Shown piece by piece: positions 1-11,868 of a stretch of DNA of 64,000 nucleotides (the stretch's first letter is position 1; every line of letters starts with the position of its first letter). The notes below the pieces were generated by a model. It made no database searches. It saw only the letters and a list, made by a program, of their open reading frames with translations, and had not been told where the DNA came from. Source of the DNA: Volvox africanus (lineage: Eukaryota; Chlorophyta; Chlorophyceae; Chlamydomonadales; Volvocaceae); NCBI GenBank assembly GCA_030268105.1, contig BSDZ01000089.1, positions 1-64,000 of the forward strand. Direction: 5' to 3'. Position numbers and translations under genes: made by a program.

Positions 1-3000
1 TCTCCTCCGCGTGCTGCGCCTCCTTTGGGACGTTGCGCGTGCAGCGCGCGTATGCAAATTTTGGTAGTTCGGAGCGGCGGCGGTGGTGACAGTGGCGGCG
101 GCGGTGAGGATGGCGGCGGCGACCAGGACGGTGGAGGAGGAACCCTCTCAGCGGAAGAACGGGCCCAGCTGAGCAGGTGCACCGGTAGAGGGCAGAACTG
201 TGGTCCTGGTGACGCGTGGCGCCGGGTATCCAGTTCCGCATCTCCTGCTGAGATGGAGGAATTTAGGGATTGTATCGGCTAGGAGAGACGTTGACCTGTC
301 CAGTTGACCGTTAACATGCCGAATGATAACAGTAGTTGTCTTCGTGCGTCTGCGACACTGTCTCCTCCTCCCTGTGTTGGACCATGCCTCGGATCAACAC
401 AGGTTGGTTTTGGAGCGCCAGGCGTACCTGGCGGCGGAAGTGGACCGACTCATGGAGGATGCCATGAAGGGAGCGGCAGGTAGCGCCAGCGGTGGCGGCA
501 GCAACGGCGGCGGCGGCGACTGCGGAGTGCCGTACTTGCGACTGCGGGTTGTAGGGGTAACACCGCACGGTGTGCCGTCAGGTAGGTGGCGGGCTGGGGG
601 TGAGCCAGGGGTGTGTGTGTGTGTGTGTGTATGGTGGTGGGGTGTCCTGTCCTGAAACGTGTGGGTTGTATTGTATACGTCTTAATCCGAGTTTATGTCC
701 ATCCGGTCGCCGTGCTCACGGCCATGGCCATATCACGGCCATGGCCATATACAGCTTTCCTCGGCCGCTGCTTAGACGCTCTGCGGCTGTGCCCGTCTGT
801 TAAAACGAGGGTCACGGGGCCTCGATACTGAAATCTTTTCGCAAGCACGCGGTGGACGTATCAACTTGAAAAGTCCACCCCCCTGCCCGTCCCTTTCCGC
901 TGCGTCCTCCCATAGGGCCTCCATGTCATGCCATGCTGCGGATTTGGAGGCCCCCGGAAGAGCTGGACGAGCAGCTACGAGAGGGCCAAGTGCTACTGGC
1001 GACGAACTTGGCGCCGGGAGCGTACGGTAGTGGCGGCGGCGGTGGCAAGGACACGATTGGTGGACCGGCAGGACCGCTGACGGATCTGGGACCCAACGGC
1101 CGGTTACGGTGCGTCGCTGGCGCAGCTGCTGTTGGGTGTAACATCATAACTATTGTTGTTGTGTTATTACTATTTTTATTATTACATTATCGAAAGGCGT
1201 CAAGTTTGAGGGTACTGTCCAGAGAGGAGGAGATTTGTCACGAAACCAGTGGCTGGGGGCATCGCGATCTCACCGAGCGATATTCCGGATGTCCCCAATA
1301 ATCAGTGCCCCCAATAAACTGACGGAGCGTATCCGCTTATTATATTATCATGCGCAGCAGCAGTTGTTGCAGCGGGAGCTTTGCCCGAGCTCACCGCATC
1401 GCTTTTTGGCTTTTTAGTCCTCCACGCACCTGCCACCACCAACAAGCCATGTCCAAGGTCACCCTCTTCTCCCGCGACGTTACATACGCAATTACTGCAT
1501 TTTTCTCCTGAACATTGAATGAGCTGTATGGACCATTCAATGTATGTCGCTTGCATGTTGGTCGCACCTTGAATCATCCTTTCCCTTCCATTCACCGAAG
1601 CGCTCTCATGCAGTCGTTCCCTGAAGCGTGCGAGATCCCCACGGCCTTATTGATGTCCTCCTGATTCATACTTTGTTCGATGCACATGGCATCCTATTCG
1701 TGCCCCATTACAGATGCCTCGAGATCACTGCCGCAAGATGACCCGGTCGGTTGGGTGTTCGGGAGTGAGGAGCGGGGGGTTGTAAGGGGGGGGGGTCGGA
1801 GGCTTGGGGGGAGTGGGCTAGGCTCGATAGTTGTCGAGAAGGCAAGCTGGAGACCCGAGGCAAGGGGCTGTGGAAGGTCTACCTCCGCTATGGGGCAGGC
1901 CAAGGGAAGTGGTCGGGGGAGAGAGGGGACCTTTCGGACCAGCGCGGCCTTTGTGACTGGCTGGATGTGCCCGGGTGCGCTGGTGACATCAATGGTTGGG
2001 CATTATGGGGCGCTTCATGAATGGGACCGTTCGTGTTGCCTCCCAGTCCTTAATAGTGTGTTGAGGTAAGGGCAAATGGAACCTTGGATAGGCTGTCAAG
2101 CGACATCGTTTGATCAACTTATCGATGCGGGCACTGCAGGTACCCTCCGCTGTCGATATGATTGCCGATTTTGCAGCTTGCACTTGACTGCCTTCCATCG
2201 GGCCATCGCAGGTTCCGCATCCTGGCCAGGCTGCCGACTTATCTCACCACCTGGCGCTGGCCTGGCTACCAGCCGCGTAGACAGCTGTGCCTGGCCGACA
2301 TTGCTGCCGCTCTGCCGCACTCCTGCAGCAGCGCCTGCTGCTCCCTCCCCACCTCGCCCTCCCCACGGCCACGGGCACCAAGGGCAACCAGAAACGCGAC
2401 GTGAGCCTCTTTGGAATTCGATTTCACGGGCTGTGTGGTGCGAGCGGAGAGGGTGCAGATGGCTAAGCGTTGTGGAAGCGGCGGCGAGGGGGAGGCCGTA
2501 CGACAACAATGGGTGTTTCCTGCGGACCAGACATCGGGACTGTGTGCCGCGGGGAATGCCGGGTAGACCGTGTGACGGATGCGGTGGTGAGGGAAGTGGC
2601 GGCGGCGCCAGCGCTTTGCTGGACTGCAACCGTGGATGCTGCGGTGAAGATGGGGGGGACACTGGTGAGTATCTGCTGTTCACACATATGGCAATTTGTG
2701 TCCTGTACATTTGACAGACAGGGAAGAGGACATTTGTGGACTTATCATGTGTGTACCATGCTGGCTATCTGTACGCGTGTTGATGTGTGTATTGTCCCGC
2801 GTTTAGTTTGCGGTGCACACTTGGTAGCTGGTAGGTGGTTATAAGTGATGGCCTCTACAATCATAGATGTCGCCCCCTTCGGCAATTGCTGCATCACGAA
2901 GGTCTTGGTGGTTTGGAAGGCAAGCGGGGTCACGCACCCTGTCGGCTACTTGGTGAACACCTTCCAGAAAAGGCACTTCGCTGTCCCCCGACAACCAAAA

Positions 3001-3405
3001 GCAGCATGCTCTCCATCTTCATGTTCATCTATAGTATTAGTTCCTCCACTCTACCCTTACCCCGGCCAGCATGACTCCCTATCCCGCCCGCCTCATTCGC
3101 ATCCACTCCGGAGTCGGTGGACTTCCTCCTGGAATCCCGCCCGCCAGTCGGGTGCCGTACTATCCTTTCGTCATTTGATTCTGCAGGACCGCGATGTGGC
3201 CAACCAGCTGTGGTTTGCGGCGGCGCCGGACACGGCTAGTGTGATTAGGGTAGCACCACCCTGCCGCCGGGCACCATCGGCAACACCACAGCTGCCCCGA
3301 CTCCCCGTGGTGGGCGACCCCAGTCTTAGGATGGGCAAGGGGTGTCTCAGGGCGAGAGCAGTTGGCCCTTGTATGGTGCTAAGGTCGACCGGTTTGCTGG
3401 CATGA
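1..3405 (+). CDS. BRCA2: BRCA2-like protein, 3' part (partial, 5' end outside window)
   Basis: BRCA2 is the RAD51 loader of homologous recombination; its C-terminal half is a helical domain followed by OB folds. Recognisable pieces here: exon 403-581 (helical ERQAYLAAEVDRLMEDAM, a Gly-rich insert, then YLRLRVVGVTP), exon about 916-1108 (LRIWRPPEELDEQLREGQV, matching the conserved IWRP strand of an OB fold), exon from 2212 (GYQPRRQLCLADI), then about 2407-2563 (EFDFTGCVVRAERVQ and QQWVFPADQTSG, the OB3 strands of plant-type BRCA2), and a last exon running to TGA 3403-3405 (GAVLSFRHLILQDRD, NQLWFAA). Lines 1-282 (Gly-rich, acidic) may be a further exon. Oddities: an in-frame TGA at 2402-2404 between the two OB3 pieces and an apparent one-base shift near 3150. 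Identification rests on remembered family motifs; exon joins are tentative. Confidence 0.6.
611..630. repeat. (GT)n microsatellite
   Basis: Ten perfect GT units in the intron that follows the exon ending at 581 of the BRCA2-like gene. Confidence 0.95.
717..750. repeat. Perfect 17-bp tandem duplication
   Basis: Two back-to-back identical copies of CACGGCCATGGCCATAT (717-733 and 734-750) in an intron of the BRCA2-like gene. Each copy contains the palindrome ATGGCCAT. Confidence 0.9.
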
Positions 3406-4643
3406 GCTAGTTGGGGGCCAGTTGGCAAGATGAACTTCCTCTCATGGCTCCTTGCTGTTTGCCTTTGGGCTGTGAGCAGTTGCCACGCACCGAAGCGAAA
3501 AATTGTATACCATGAACCGGTGGACAGCGCCGACGGTGCCTTTTTCTGTGCTACGTATTTGTTGAGGTCCCCGTGTGCCCTCACGATGCATGATGCAGTA
3601 CCACATACGCATGGATCAGGACAATGGGGTGCTTCGCACACGAAAACTAGACTTTAAAAACTGAAGCCACAAGTATCGCTCAAATGTGTGGCTGGGGGCC
3701 GGTTTGAAATGGCGTGGGCGGACGGAAGGCTCGAGTGACTGAAGGTGCGCAGAACTGGCGAAGGTGGAAAATTTCTCCTCTCGGGTCACCTTCAATTCTA
3801 TGTCTGGCATCGTTTGGTTTATCAGGATGAAGGTTGCGCCAGGATCAGTGAGGGCAACTACTAGCCGCTATCAGCATGCGGTAATGCAGACTGATGATAA
3901 ATGAACGTGCGCAAAGCTGAGTATGTGACAGTTACATTACTAGGATGATAGGGGTTAATATGGAGACCATCAACTCATCGGTGCATCGTTCTTCGTACTA
4001 TCCTTCCTCATATGAAGGGACTGTTCGTGCCCACCACGCTGCAGCATCCAAAAGCTCTCCAGAGCTTCCTGCGCTGTGGGGCCATCGCCTGTGTACACGG
4101 TTTATCCTTGAAATGCCTATCTATTCCTATTCCATACAGGTGTAGTACAAAGAGGTCAAATCCGTAACGTCGTCGTGGGGAATACAGGAATTGCGACCAC
4201 ACGTATGAACTGCTTGTGAGACAACCAGGTAAGACATCAGCACAAATTAATATTCCCACCAGAATGGCGAAGGACATCCGAGCCCATGTACGAATTCTTC
4301 AGCATATATTGCGCTAACCCTCATAATTAGCGCCCCACAAAAACGATCATGATGTGCGTTCAAGCTATACGGCGCCGTATGGGCACCTCCGTATAGCGCG
4401 CTGTGTTCGGTCATATAATTTTGGACACGAAATATCAATCGAAGAAAAGAAGTCCACATCATGCTTTGTATTCCAAATGTTCTTTGACACGTCACTCGCG
4501 ACCACGAGCTTCGTTTGCTACGTACATCCGTATGATGCATGGCATTATGCCTCCCTCGCGTTTCCCCCTGCGACCATTGCTCGGCACATAGTCACAGTCA
4601 CGCCACGACCGGCAAGCTGCTGAACCCCCCCTGCGGCTATCAT
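3406..4643. other. Intergenic, nothing recognised
   Basis: Spacer between the convergent BRCA2-like gene (+) and START-like gene (-). Open frames are short and low-scoring on both strands. I see no RNA gene, repeat or transposon ends. Confidence 0.5.
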
Positions 4644-7579
4644 TTAATCCGTATTCGACCCTGCGGCTGAAGTCGCCACCAAAGTGACGGCCTCAGTAAT
4701 TTCATCCGTACCACCGTCTTTTGCCACCGATACCTCCGCCGGCGTCACTGATGCGTCCTCAACTGTGCCCGTCCTCAGTCCGATCTTAACGCCTCCGCAA
4801 TCACCGGCAGCGGGGTCGCCGCCTCGTTGTGCCGTGCCCGACTCCCCACCATCTTCCAGTTGTTTTTGCGGCCTGTACCTCTGCATTGTCTCCTTTAGCG
4901 CACTCGTCCTCTCGTCTTCACCATCCGATGGTTAATGCGAAGCTATTGAATGATCCGTTGGCATGCGCCACCTCCGATACGGGTCCGCACAGCTCCCGCA
5001 GTATAGCTTCAGTGGTACGGCCAGCCGCGTGCCCGACAAGGACCTAATCATGCGGACAGTGTAGGCAGCTGTAAGCAGGGTGAGGTACACCAGGATGTGC
5101 CGTGCAGCGGCAACGGAAGCACGCACAAGGTGCGCAAAAGCTAGGGCGTCGCCTGAACGGCGGCTTAATCTTGCAGCTCTCACAGGCAGGCTTTTTATGT
5201 GTTACTCAATGAAGCCGAGTCAAAACTTGAAGGGGGAAGAAAACTTCCCGGGTAAGGGCATTCCATGTGCGGAGCGAACATATCTGTGGTACTTTTCTTT
5301 CATCTCTCCCGTCCACTGAGCTGCAGAGGCATTTATGATTGTCCGTAACGCGTCAAGGTGAACACAATTGGCCCCGTATCGCGAGATGCTGATTCATGGC
5401 TACTTAAGGGAATTCATGTTCTTACTACCGACTATCCCGAGTTCGTTGCCTAAAGACAATCAAGTCCCAGATGAAAACGAACTTGCCTTCTCAATTGCCA
5501 CGTTGAAGTCCTCCATGATGCGGGTCACACTTCGCACGCTGATCCCTCGAAGAGCCGCCCCGAGCAGGGGCAGCCGGTACATGAAGGACGGAATGCCTAT
5601 AGCAATCAGCGAGAAGAAAGCAAGGGACCCCTTGGGAGGTGCCGAATTCCGTTGCCGGGAGGTGCAGGTGAGTCACCAAGGGTCTATGGGCTCATATGGA
5701 GGGCCCCAACAATCACATCAACTGTTCATCACCGGATGACGCCTTACGGGCGAGGAGTGCTAGTTAGTTGCTGGTCCATCCCTCGCCGACTGGCCATCGA
5801 TATCCCTGCTCAATGCCACGCACGAGTGAGGAACCGCAGCACTCAAGCCGGAGCACGATTATGCCCTCCAGTAATGTCCCCTTTTCAACCCTAAAAGGGA
5901 ACCGCCTGATGGCCCCGTCCAGGCTTGCTTCGCGCAAACGTACCTTGGGTAGCACGTCTTGGTTGAGCTCCCCACGGCAGCCCACCACCTGTCCAGTGGC
6001 GGGATCGCGAATTGGCCGCAGATCCCAACGGCCATTGAACTTGCTGAGGACGTCCTACAGTCATAGCGAAAAGTGGATAAACACAAGAAGCTGAGCGGCC
6101 TGTTCAATCATGCTTGCCCTTTGTGTCCGAGAGCTTAGCTCGCCGATAAGAATGCCGTGGCGAGTGCACACTGCAACATATCTGAGGTACCTTCAGCTCT
6201 ACCGCAGGTATGTGGATTGCTACATTCCCCAAATACCACCAAACCAAAACACAACCGACGGTGCGTTGTGCGAGGTCTAACCTGTTGTCGATCTAAGCTA
6301 AACCAGAGCTGCACCCATACTCCGACATCAATCTTGATCAAGTCCCTGGCCCTAAGCAAAGCTTGGAAAACGTGGAAAAGTATCCCTCCTTGAAACTCCC
6401 CTCATCAAGGTCCAAGCAAAACTTACGCTCTTATTTAGGTCGAATGTGATACGCAGGTGCTCGGGATCTCGCGCGTCCTCAGTGACGTGGAGCCAGGTGC
6501 TGTAGGTACGGTGAATCCAGAGTACCTTCATGTCGCCCAGCTGCTCAACCTACGATCCGTTGTTGAATACAACTCATTATTATTGTCGGCGATCATCTCA
6601 TATCGTATTTAAACCTCAACACTATGCAGGCAGAGAGACTAGGTGTCCCGGTCAAAAGGTTATATGTACATATATACAGGTACGTAGCCCACTGCTCCAC
6701 CTCCGCAACAATAATACACGCACCAAGGCGACGATGATGGCTGTCAGGAAAGGTCGCGCGTGAAAATTATGGATTTACAAAAAAGGAAAAACATCAATAT
6801 CGACACACGGTCGCCTCCATACTCATGTGTCCCACCACCCGCAAATCCTGCGTACAACACACTAAGATGTCCTCGCACCTGCACCTCCTTATACTGAGGC
6901 TCGGTTCTGAGTACGTGACGAGCCCCTACTCGTTTAATATCGCGGAAGAGTGCCGAGTTGTCTGTAGTGGCAGGACAGTTAATTTCAATCAAATTGGTGC
7001 GAAAATGTTGCAACTAATCTGTAGATATGTACTCTGCAAAAAACAGGCGAGACAGTATCGGATGCTGCTAAAATTGGATGTCCCAGCTACGTAAGGCCAC
7101 GCAGTATCGGGTGGCAAAGGGGCACGAAGCACGCACTACCCCTTCAGCTCAATATACCATGTCTTACGGATCAGCACGTACCTGGATGGGTAAAGATAGC
7201 AAACGCAACTTCGGGCGCAACTGGCCAATTTGCCGTCGATATACACATGACAGAGATACCCAGCCTTGTTACTAACAGTGACATTGAAGTTCTTTCCGGA
7301 TGCGCTACTGCTACCAGCAAGGTTAGCTGGATACGGTGGCAGAGGTTGAATCGCCTCGGAATCAATCGCTTTCGTATCCGCATCAACGTTCGCCAAAGCC
7401 GCTATTTCCATATTCGACAATGAACCGATAACAGTCTCTTTCTTCTCCATTAGAGATTCAGGGCTTTCCGTTACGCCTGCAGGCCCGTGCTTAAGCAGGG
7501 CTGTGGTAGCCATGTCGCTGTCGGTGGTCACTACGCCTACCAGGTGAGGAAGGTGGTTTCCCTTAGACGTAATGAACAA
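4644..7579 (-). CDS. START-like (SRPBCC / polyketide-cyclase fold) lipid-binding protein, with frame breaks
   Basis: Exons on the minus strand: 7579-7182 (start uncertain; Ser/Ala-rich leader, then VTVSNKAGYLCHVYIDGKL and VAPEVAFAIFTHP), 6961-6879 (NSALFRDIKRVG), 6549-6427 (VLWIHRTYSTWLHV, LRITFDL), 6054-5944 (FNGRWDLRPI, LNQDVLPK), 5596-5487 (IPSFMYRLPLLGAALRGISV, TRIMEDFNVAIEK). The order of strands and the closing DVLPK..IPSF..LP..LR pattern is that of plant and algal SRPBCC proteins that bind lipids or pigments, often plastidic. A possible extra 3' exon 5043-4644 encodes an acidic tail. Three one-base inconsistencies are visible: near 7208 (frame changes inside the first exon), at the 5596 acceptor (one base short), and near 4935. 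Either a decaying copy or sequence errors. Without the tail exon, a stop lies at 5460-5462. Confidence 0.6.
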
Positions 7580-9565
7580 TTTTTATGCCTCCGGAAGCCT
7601 ACCGGACCTTCGTTCGACGCCGTGCCCTTATAAGGAACGTGCTGCGTTATCAAGAACTTTTTTATTTCATCTCTAGAATCAGGCATCCTGATGTTAAGTT
7701 AACCTTCCATTTCATCCTTCTTCGCTCCATAACCCTTCCCGCTCTTTTCGTACATCTGTATCGCATTATAGATTAGGCTCCCTCTCCGATAAGTGCATTT
7801 TTGTCTGCTCCATACGAGTCCTCTTATATTGACTGACTGGTTTTATTTGTGGCGAACAGTGTACCTGGGCAGGTGGAAAAAGCAGTACTTGACAACAGCT
7901 GCGTGAGCAGGTCATATATTCGTGCTAAATGCTCATGATGCCGGTTAAGCACACGCTCCGGAATAAACCCTACATGAGCTCTGTGAATCGCCCCAGCATC
8001 TTCCCCTTGTCCATCCGTGTCGTGCATGAAACGCAAGTTATGACAAGTCCGGACACAGTACGCAGACTTGATTGTGCTCCAGCCAAATTTTTGCCCTTTA
8101 CAAGAGCTCTGGGCCACGAAATCGACCGGCTTCACTATTAGTGCACGTCCCTTGCCTACTGGCCTATCCAGAATAGAATCGCCAGCCGAAGCGTCAGCGC
8201 CCAAATCAAGGGCGCAATTATGTGCAGACTGCATCGGCCGCAGCACTGGCGCCGGGGCAATGTACCAGATCCGCCAGTCACAATCTACCTAGCAGAGCAA
8301 GTACAATTGTGGAATGCAGCGGAGGATCGAAAGGTCTCCCACACACGGGAAGTATACTGCCTGAGAAAAACCATAAAATCGCGGCCACCAGTACGCCGCC
8401 ACGCATGCACCTAATGCGGACAAGCCAACGCTTAAAATGTGAATGACACCCTCGATGTGATTGGAGCCCTACCATTTATGCCGATGTTATTTAATGGTAT
8501 CCTGCACACCTTTGCATCCTCTTACTCACTGGGCTCCAAAACATGCCACATGCAAAACATCTGGCGTCTTGCGGTCCGATACAGCAAAACATGCCCCAGG
8601 GCCTTTCCTTGGTTGGGCCGTATCGCCAAGCCGTCCTCTTACCATCACGACCATATGCCATAGGACGCCCATGTCTTCCTCTTACCGCTTGACCACCACT
8701 GTTTATTGACATACAATAAATGCTCTCCTTGCAATTACCATGCTTTGTCCCTCCAGATCAGGCCTGCGCACGACTGCTGCCAGCGAACCCGCACGCCAAA
8801 GTCATCACACTCATTTTCTTGAGGGGAGAAGGAGGAGGAGCAAGGACAGCGTATAACACTTGCACATGTTTTTGTTTATTGTCGATCTCACGGCCATGCT
8901 TGGAGTCCATAATCATCACTTTGCGAGTACCACTTGAAAAAGGGAGGGCCCGCTGGAACCAGCAGAATCACGTCCACCTACTACAGCTCTTAAATGCAAT
9001 CTTGCGCAGCTCGGCGCCGGGCACTGACATGCATTATGTCAGGCAGGGACTGAAGGTACAAAGGGAAGAACAACAACTGTTCAGATGCGTGCGCAGCTAA
9101 CGTAACCCTCCGCAAACACAGGCCACTTTTCATACCCAACAACAACAGTCATATCTAAACCAACCATGTCTTGGCACGCTCGCCACAACAGATAAACTGC
9201 TTAAGAGGGGATTCCGGACCCATGCTTAGGATTCCCCTCGGACATCAGCCCCCGCATCTCCAATCTCTTAACCGCTGGCCAAGACTATTCTTTGATCCTG
9301 ATAGGCGCTACGGTCTGGATGGTTCCATCGCGAAACGACCGGATTACGTGAGGCCCCTCCGCAGAGTAATGTCCCCCTCACAAGGACACAAGCAACCGTA
9401 AGTAACGAGCGCGATCCAGACGACTTCTATTCACTTGCAGCTTGACCACCCAGCCAACTGGGCCCCTGCGTAAACCACATCGTCGCAATAAGCTACTTGT
9501 GAATCGGCAGGCCTCTTTCCATATAGTACCTTGTCGTCAGGAAAATCAGTGCCTCATGCAACGCC
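7580..9565. other. No recognised gene
   Basis: Between the START-like gene and the unknown two-exon gene. One minus-strand open frame of 140 codons (7824-8246) has no recognisable motif and no convincing splice sites. It could hold 5' exons of the START-like gene, whose first exon is not fixed. Nothing else seen. Confidence 0.4.
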
Positions 9566-11763
9566 TCACGACCCGCGGGTCCGGGTGAGGGGTTTGGGAG
9601 ACCGTGGCAATAACGTGGCGATCAGCAGACGCGCCAGTTCCACATCACTTGCAGGATCCACATCACTCCCCGACGCGCTCGCTTCCTCGCATGTGTCCCC
9701 TGCTGTAGCTGGACAGGCGGGGGGAACTGCTGCTGCTACGTCAGTGGCCGCGGAGCGGTCACCAGCAGATGCCCTGTCGTCCTGCAACTTTGGAACAATC
9801 GCAGCAGCTCGACACTCTTGCAGGGCTTCAAACCGACGGCTCTTGGCGTCCCGTCCAGTCTTTCCGCAGCAGCATCCCACGTCCTTGATTCTGATCCATA
9901 ACAAACCGCTCTTGCTCCAGCTGTTTCTCCTGATCCTCCTGTTCATACTGAGGCGCTGGCTGTCGCGTTCTAGTTTGCCTGTCTGTTTCGCCGACTTCCC
10001 CACGCCGCCACCTGTGGCTGGAATCCTGTGCACGGCGTAAGCAGGGCAGCCTGTTCTCATGTTCGCGGCCCAGGTCCAGGTCCCCTCCAGCGTGTTGCTC
10101 CGGCTGTCGTTGTTCGGCATCTGGGGCTTGGACTCGAAGACCATTGGAAGCCACGAGGCGTTCTGCCAGCAGCTGATGATCAGGGCGGGATGAGAGGAAG
10201 ATCGTTCACAGTTGTTCCATCACGACAACGCCCAAGTCAACCGCAGCGGAGGGTACGTCCACAACACAGCACGAAGAATTGCATCGCCACTTATTGGCAG
10301 TTTCCGTACGAGATCTGTACGGTATGATCCGACTGCGGGGTAACAGATGTCGTATGCACCGCACAGCAATCAAGGCCTCCTCAGGTGAATCATAACTTTT
10401 TGAGGTCGGTACGCCCCGCTCCAGCATCAAGACCGATCACAGCCCTGACGCAGCAGGAACATACCTTAATCCTCCTAACCGTGTCTCTAGCTCGACAATC
10501 CACTTGCTAGCGGCTCAGCGTTACACCGCACAGATATTTACACGCGGCTAGCTGCAAAAAGCCGCACTACAGACCCCACATGAAAACCCTCCTGCTTACC
10601 GTCGGTTGGCCTAGCTGTGCTCCTAATGGTTGCGCGCCCAGCAGCTCCAGGGATGTTGCGAGAACCGGATGGCCTGCAGCTGCTAGGGCCTCGATACGAG
10701 ACGAGTCTGCCGCCTCCCACGATGCAATTCCACTGATGCACTGCTGCAAGTGGTCGCCTGCTTCTGGTATTGGCGGCTGCGCTATGCGGTGCAGCCGTCG
10801 CTGCTGCTCCACCGCTGTGGCGTCACACTTGCTGTCAAGTGCGGACGCAGGCTGCCTCGGTCGCTTGCGGCCCTGATCCAAGGCGTGTCGTTCACCACTA
10901 TTCCCGCCGTGCCCCGTAATGCAGTCCTCAGCCGCTGCTGAAGTGAGATTCTTGATAGACGAGGTGCGAAAACGAGCTGATGACAGCAGGTGTCCAGGCG
11001 CTGGTGACGAATTGTGGGCATGAGCATTGACTGGCCCTTGGTCAATGTCATATAATTTGAACTCCCCCGGCGCATCATCATCTGTCGAGTGCCCAGGATG
11101 TTTTACCGCACCAGGTTGACAAGAAACAGTACAGGGCTGGAAGGGGCTCAATCCTGCCAGGTGCCTGTGCTGTTTCCGACATTTGAGAGTCACGGCTGCG
11201 TCAGTCTGAGCCTTTGCAGGGAATCCGCAAATCAGCGGGTACCTGCTGGTCGCCACGGTTGACCCCGTGCCCGGGATCAGATGCCCGTGTGCCCCAACAA
11301 CGATATGTAGAGTATCTTCTTGAAGGTTTGCTTGCTCTTTGCTGCTGTTGCAGCGGCTGCCTCTGTCGATCCGTGCTTCGGTCTCGCTGTGTCGGGTGAC
11401 CGTACTCCGGACAGTATTCCGGACGACAAAATCAAGGGCCGATGTACGCAGTACCAAGTTCGAAGGTAGGGAACTGTTTCCGCATGCTCTTGCGGGGTCT
11501 GCGGCTGTGGTTGCGCCCGTAATTGCACAATCCAGCTCGGATACTGTGGGAGAAGTTGGTTGGTTGGTTGTGGACGCTCGGGGCCAACCCAAACTGCTGC
11601 TAACTTCAGGGCGCATGGGCTCAGATAATTCTTGTTGATGCGAACTGTGGCCACAAGAGGAAGTGGTTGCCGCGGCTGCGTCAAAAACGGGCTTTCCAGG
11701 AGCACTAGGAACGACTGCCGTAAGACTGCGCTCATTGCAAGTTTGTTGCTTGGACAATTCCAT
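9566..11763 (-). CDS. Hypothetical protein, two exons, about 586 aa
   Basis: Not recognised. Exon 1 is 11763-10600 (388 codons, opening at ATG in the good context AACCATGG). It ends at a consensus donor CG|GTAAGC. Exon 2 is 10162-9566, entered by an acceptor GGCAG and keeping phase 0 to a TGA. The intron of 437 nt is of ordinary size for this genome. The product is rich in Ser, Ala, Gln and Thr with scattered His and Arg and has no membrane segment or signal peptide that I can see. It looks like the low-complexity lineage-specific proteins common in volvocine algae. The long open first exon and the phase-keeping junction support it; there is no homology evidence. A second reading frame through exon 2 is also open and Gln/Glu-rich, so the frame of exon 2 is less certain. 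Confidence 0.5.
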
Positions 11764-11861
11764 GGTTAGCGTGTCAAGGAGCCTGGCTGTGAGGAAGCTC
11801 GCTGCTTAATCGTGAATCCTACTGTCCCACAGACTCTCGTGCAAGTTCTACGCCACATTCA

Positions 11862-11868
11862 ATTTATA
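11862..11868 (-). promoter_or_regulatory. Candidate TATA box (TATAAAT)
   Basis: TATAAAT on the minus strand, about 100 nt upstream of the ATG at 11763 of the hypothetical gene, a plausible distance for a core promoter with a short leader. A motif of this length also occurs by chance. Confidence 0.3.

Noticed and set aside
2114..2710. Minus-strand frame of 198 codons
   Set aside because: Antisense to BRCA2-like OB3 exons; Pro/Ser/Arg-rich shadow.
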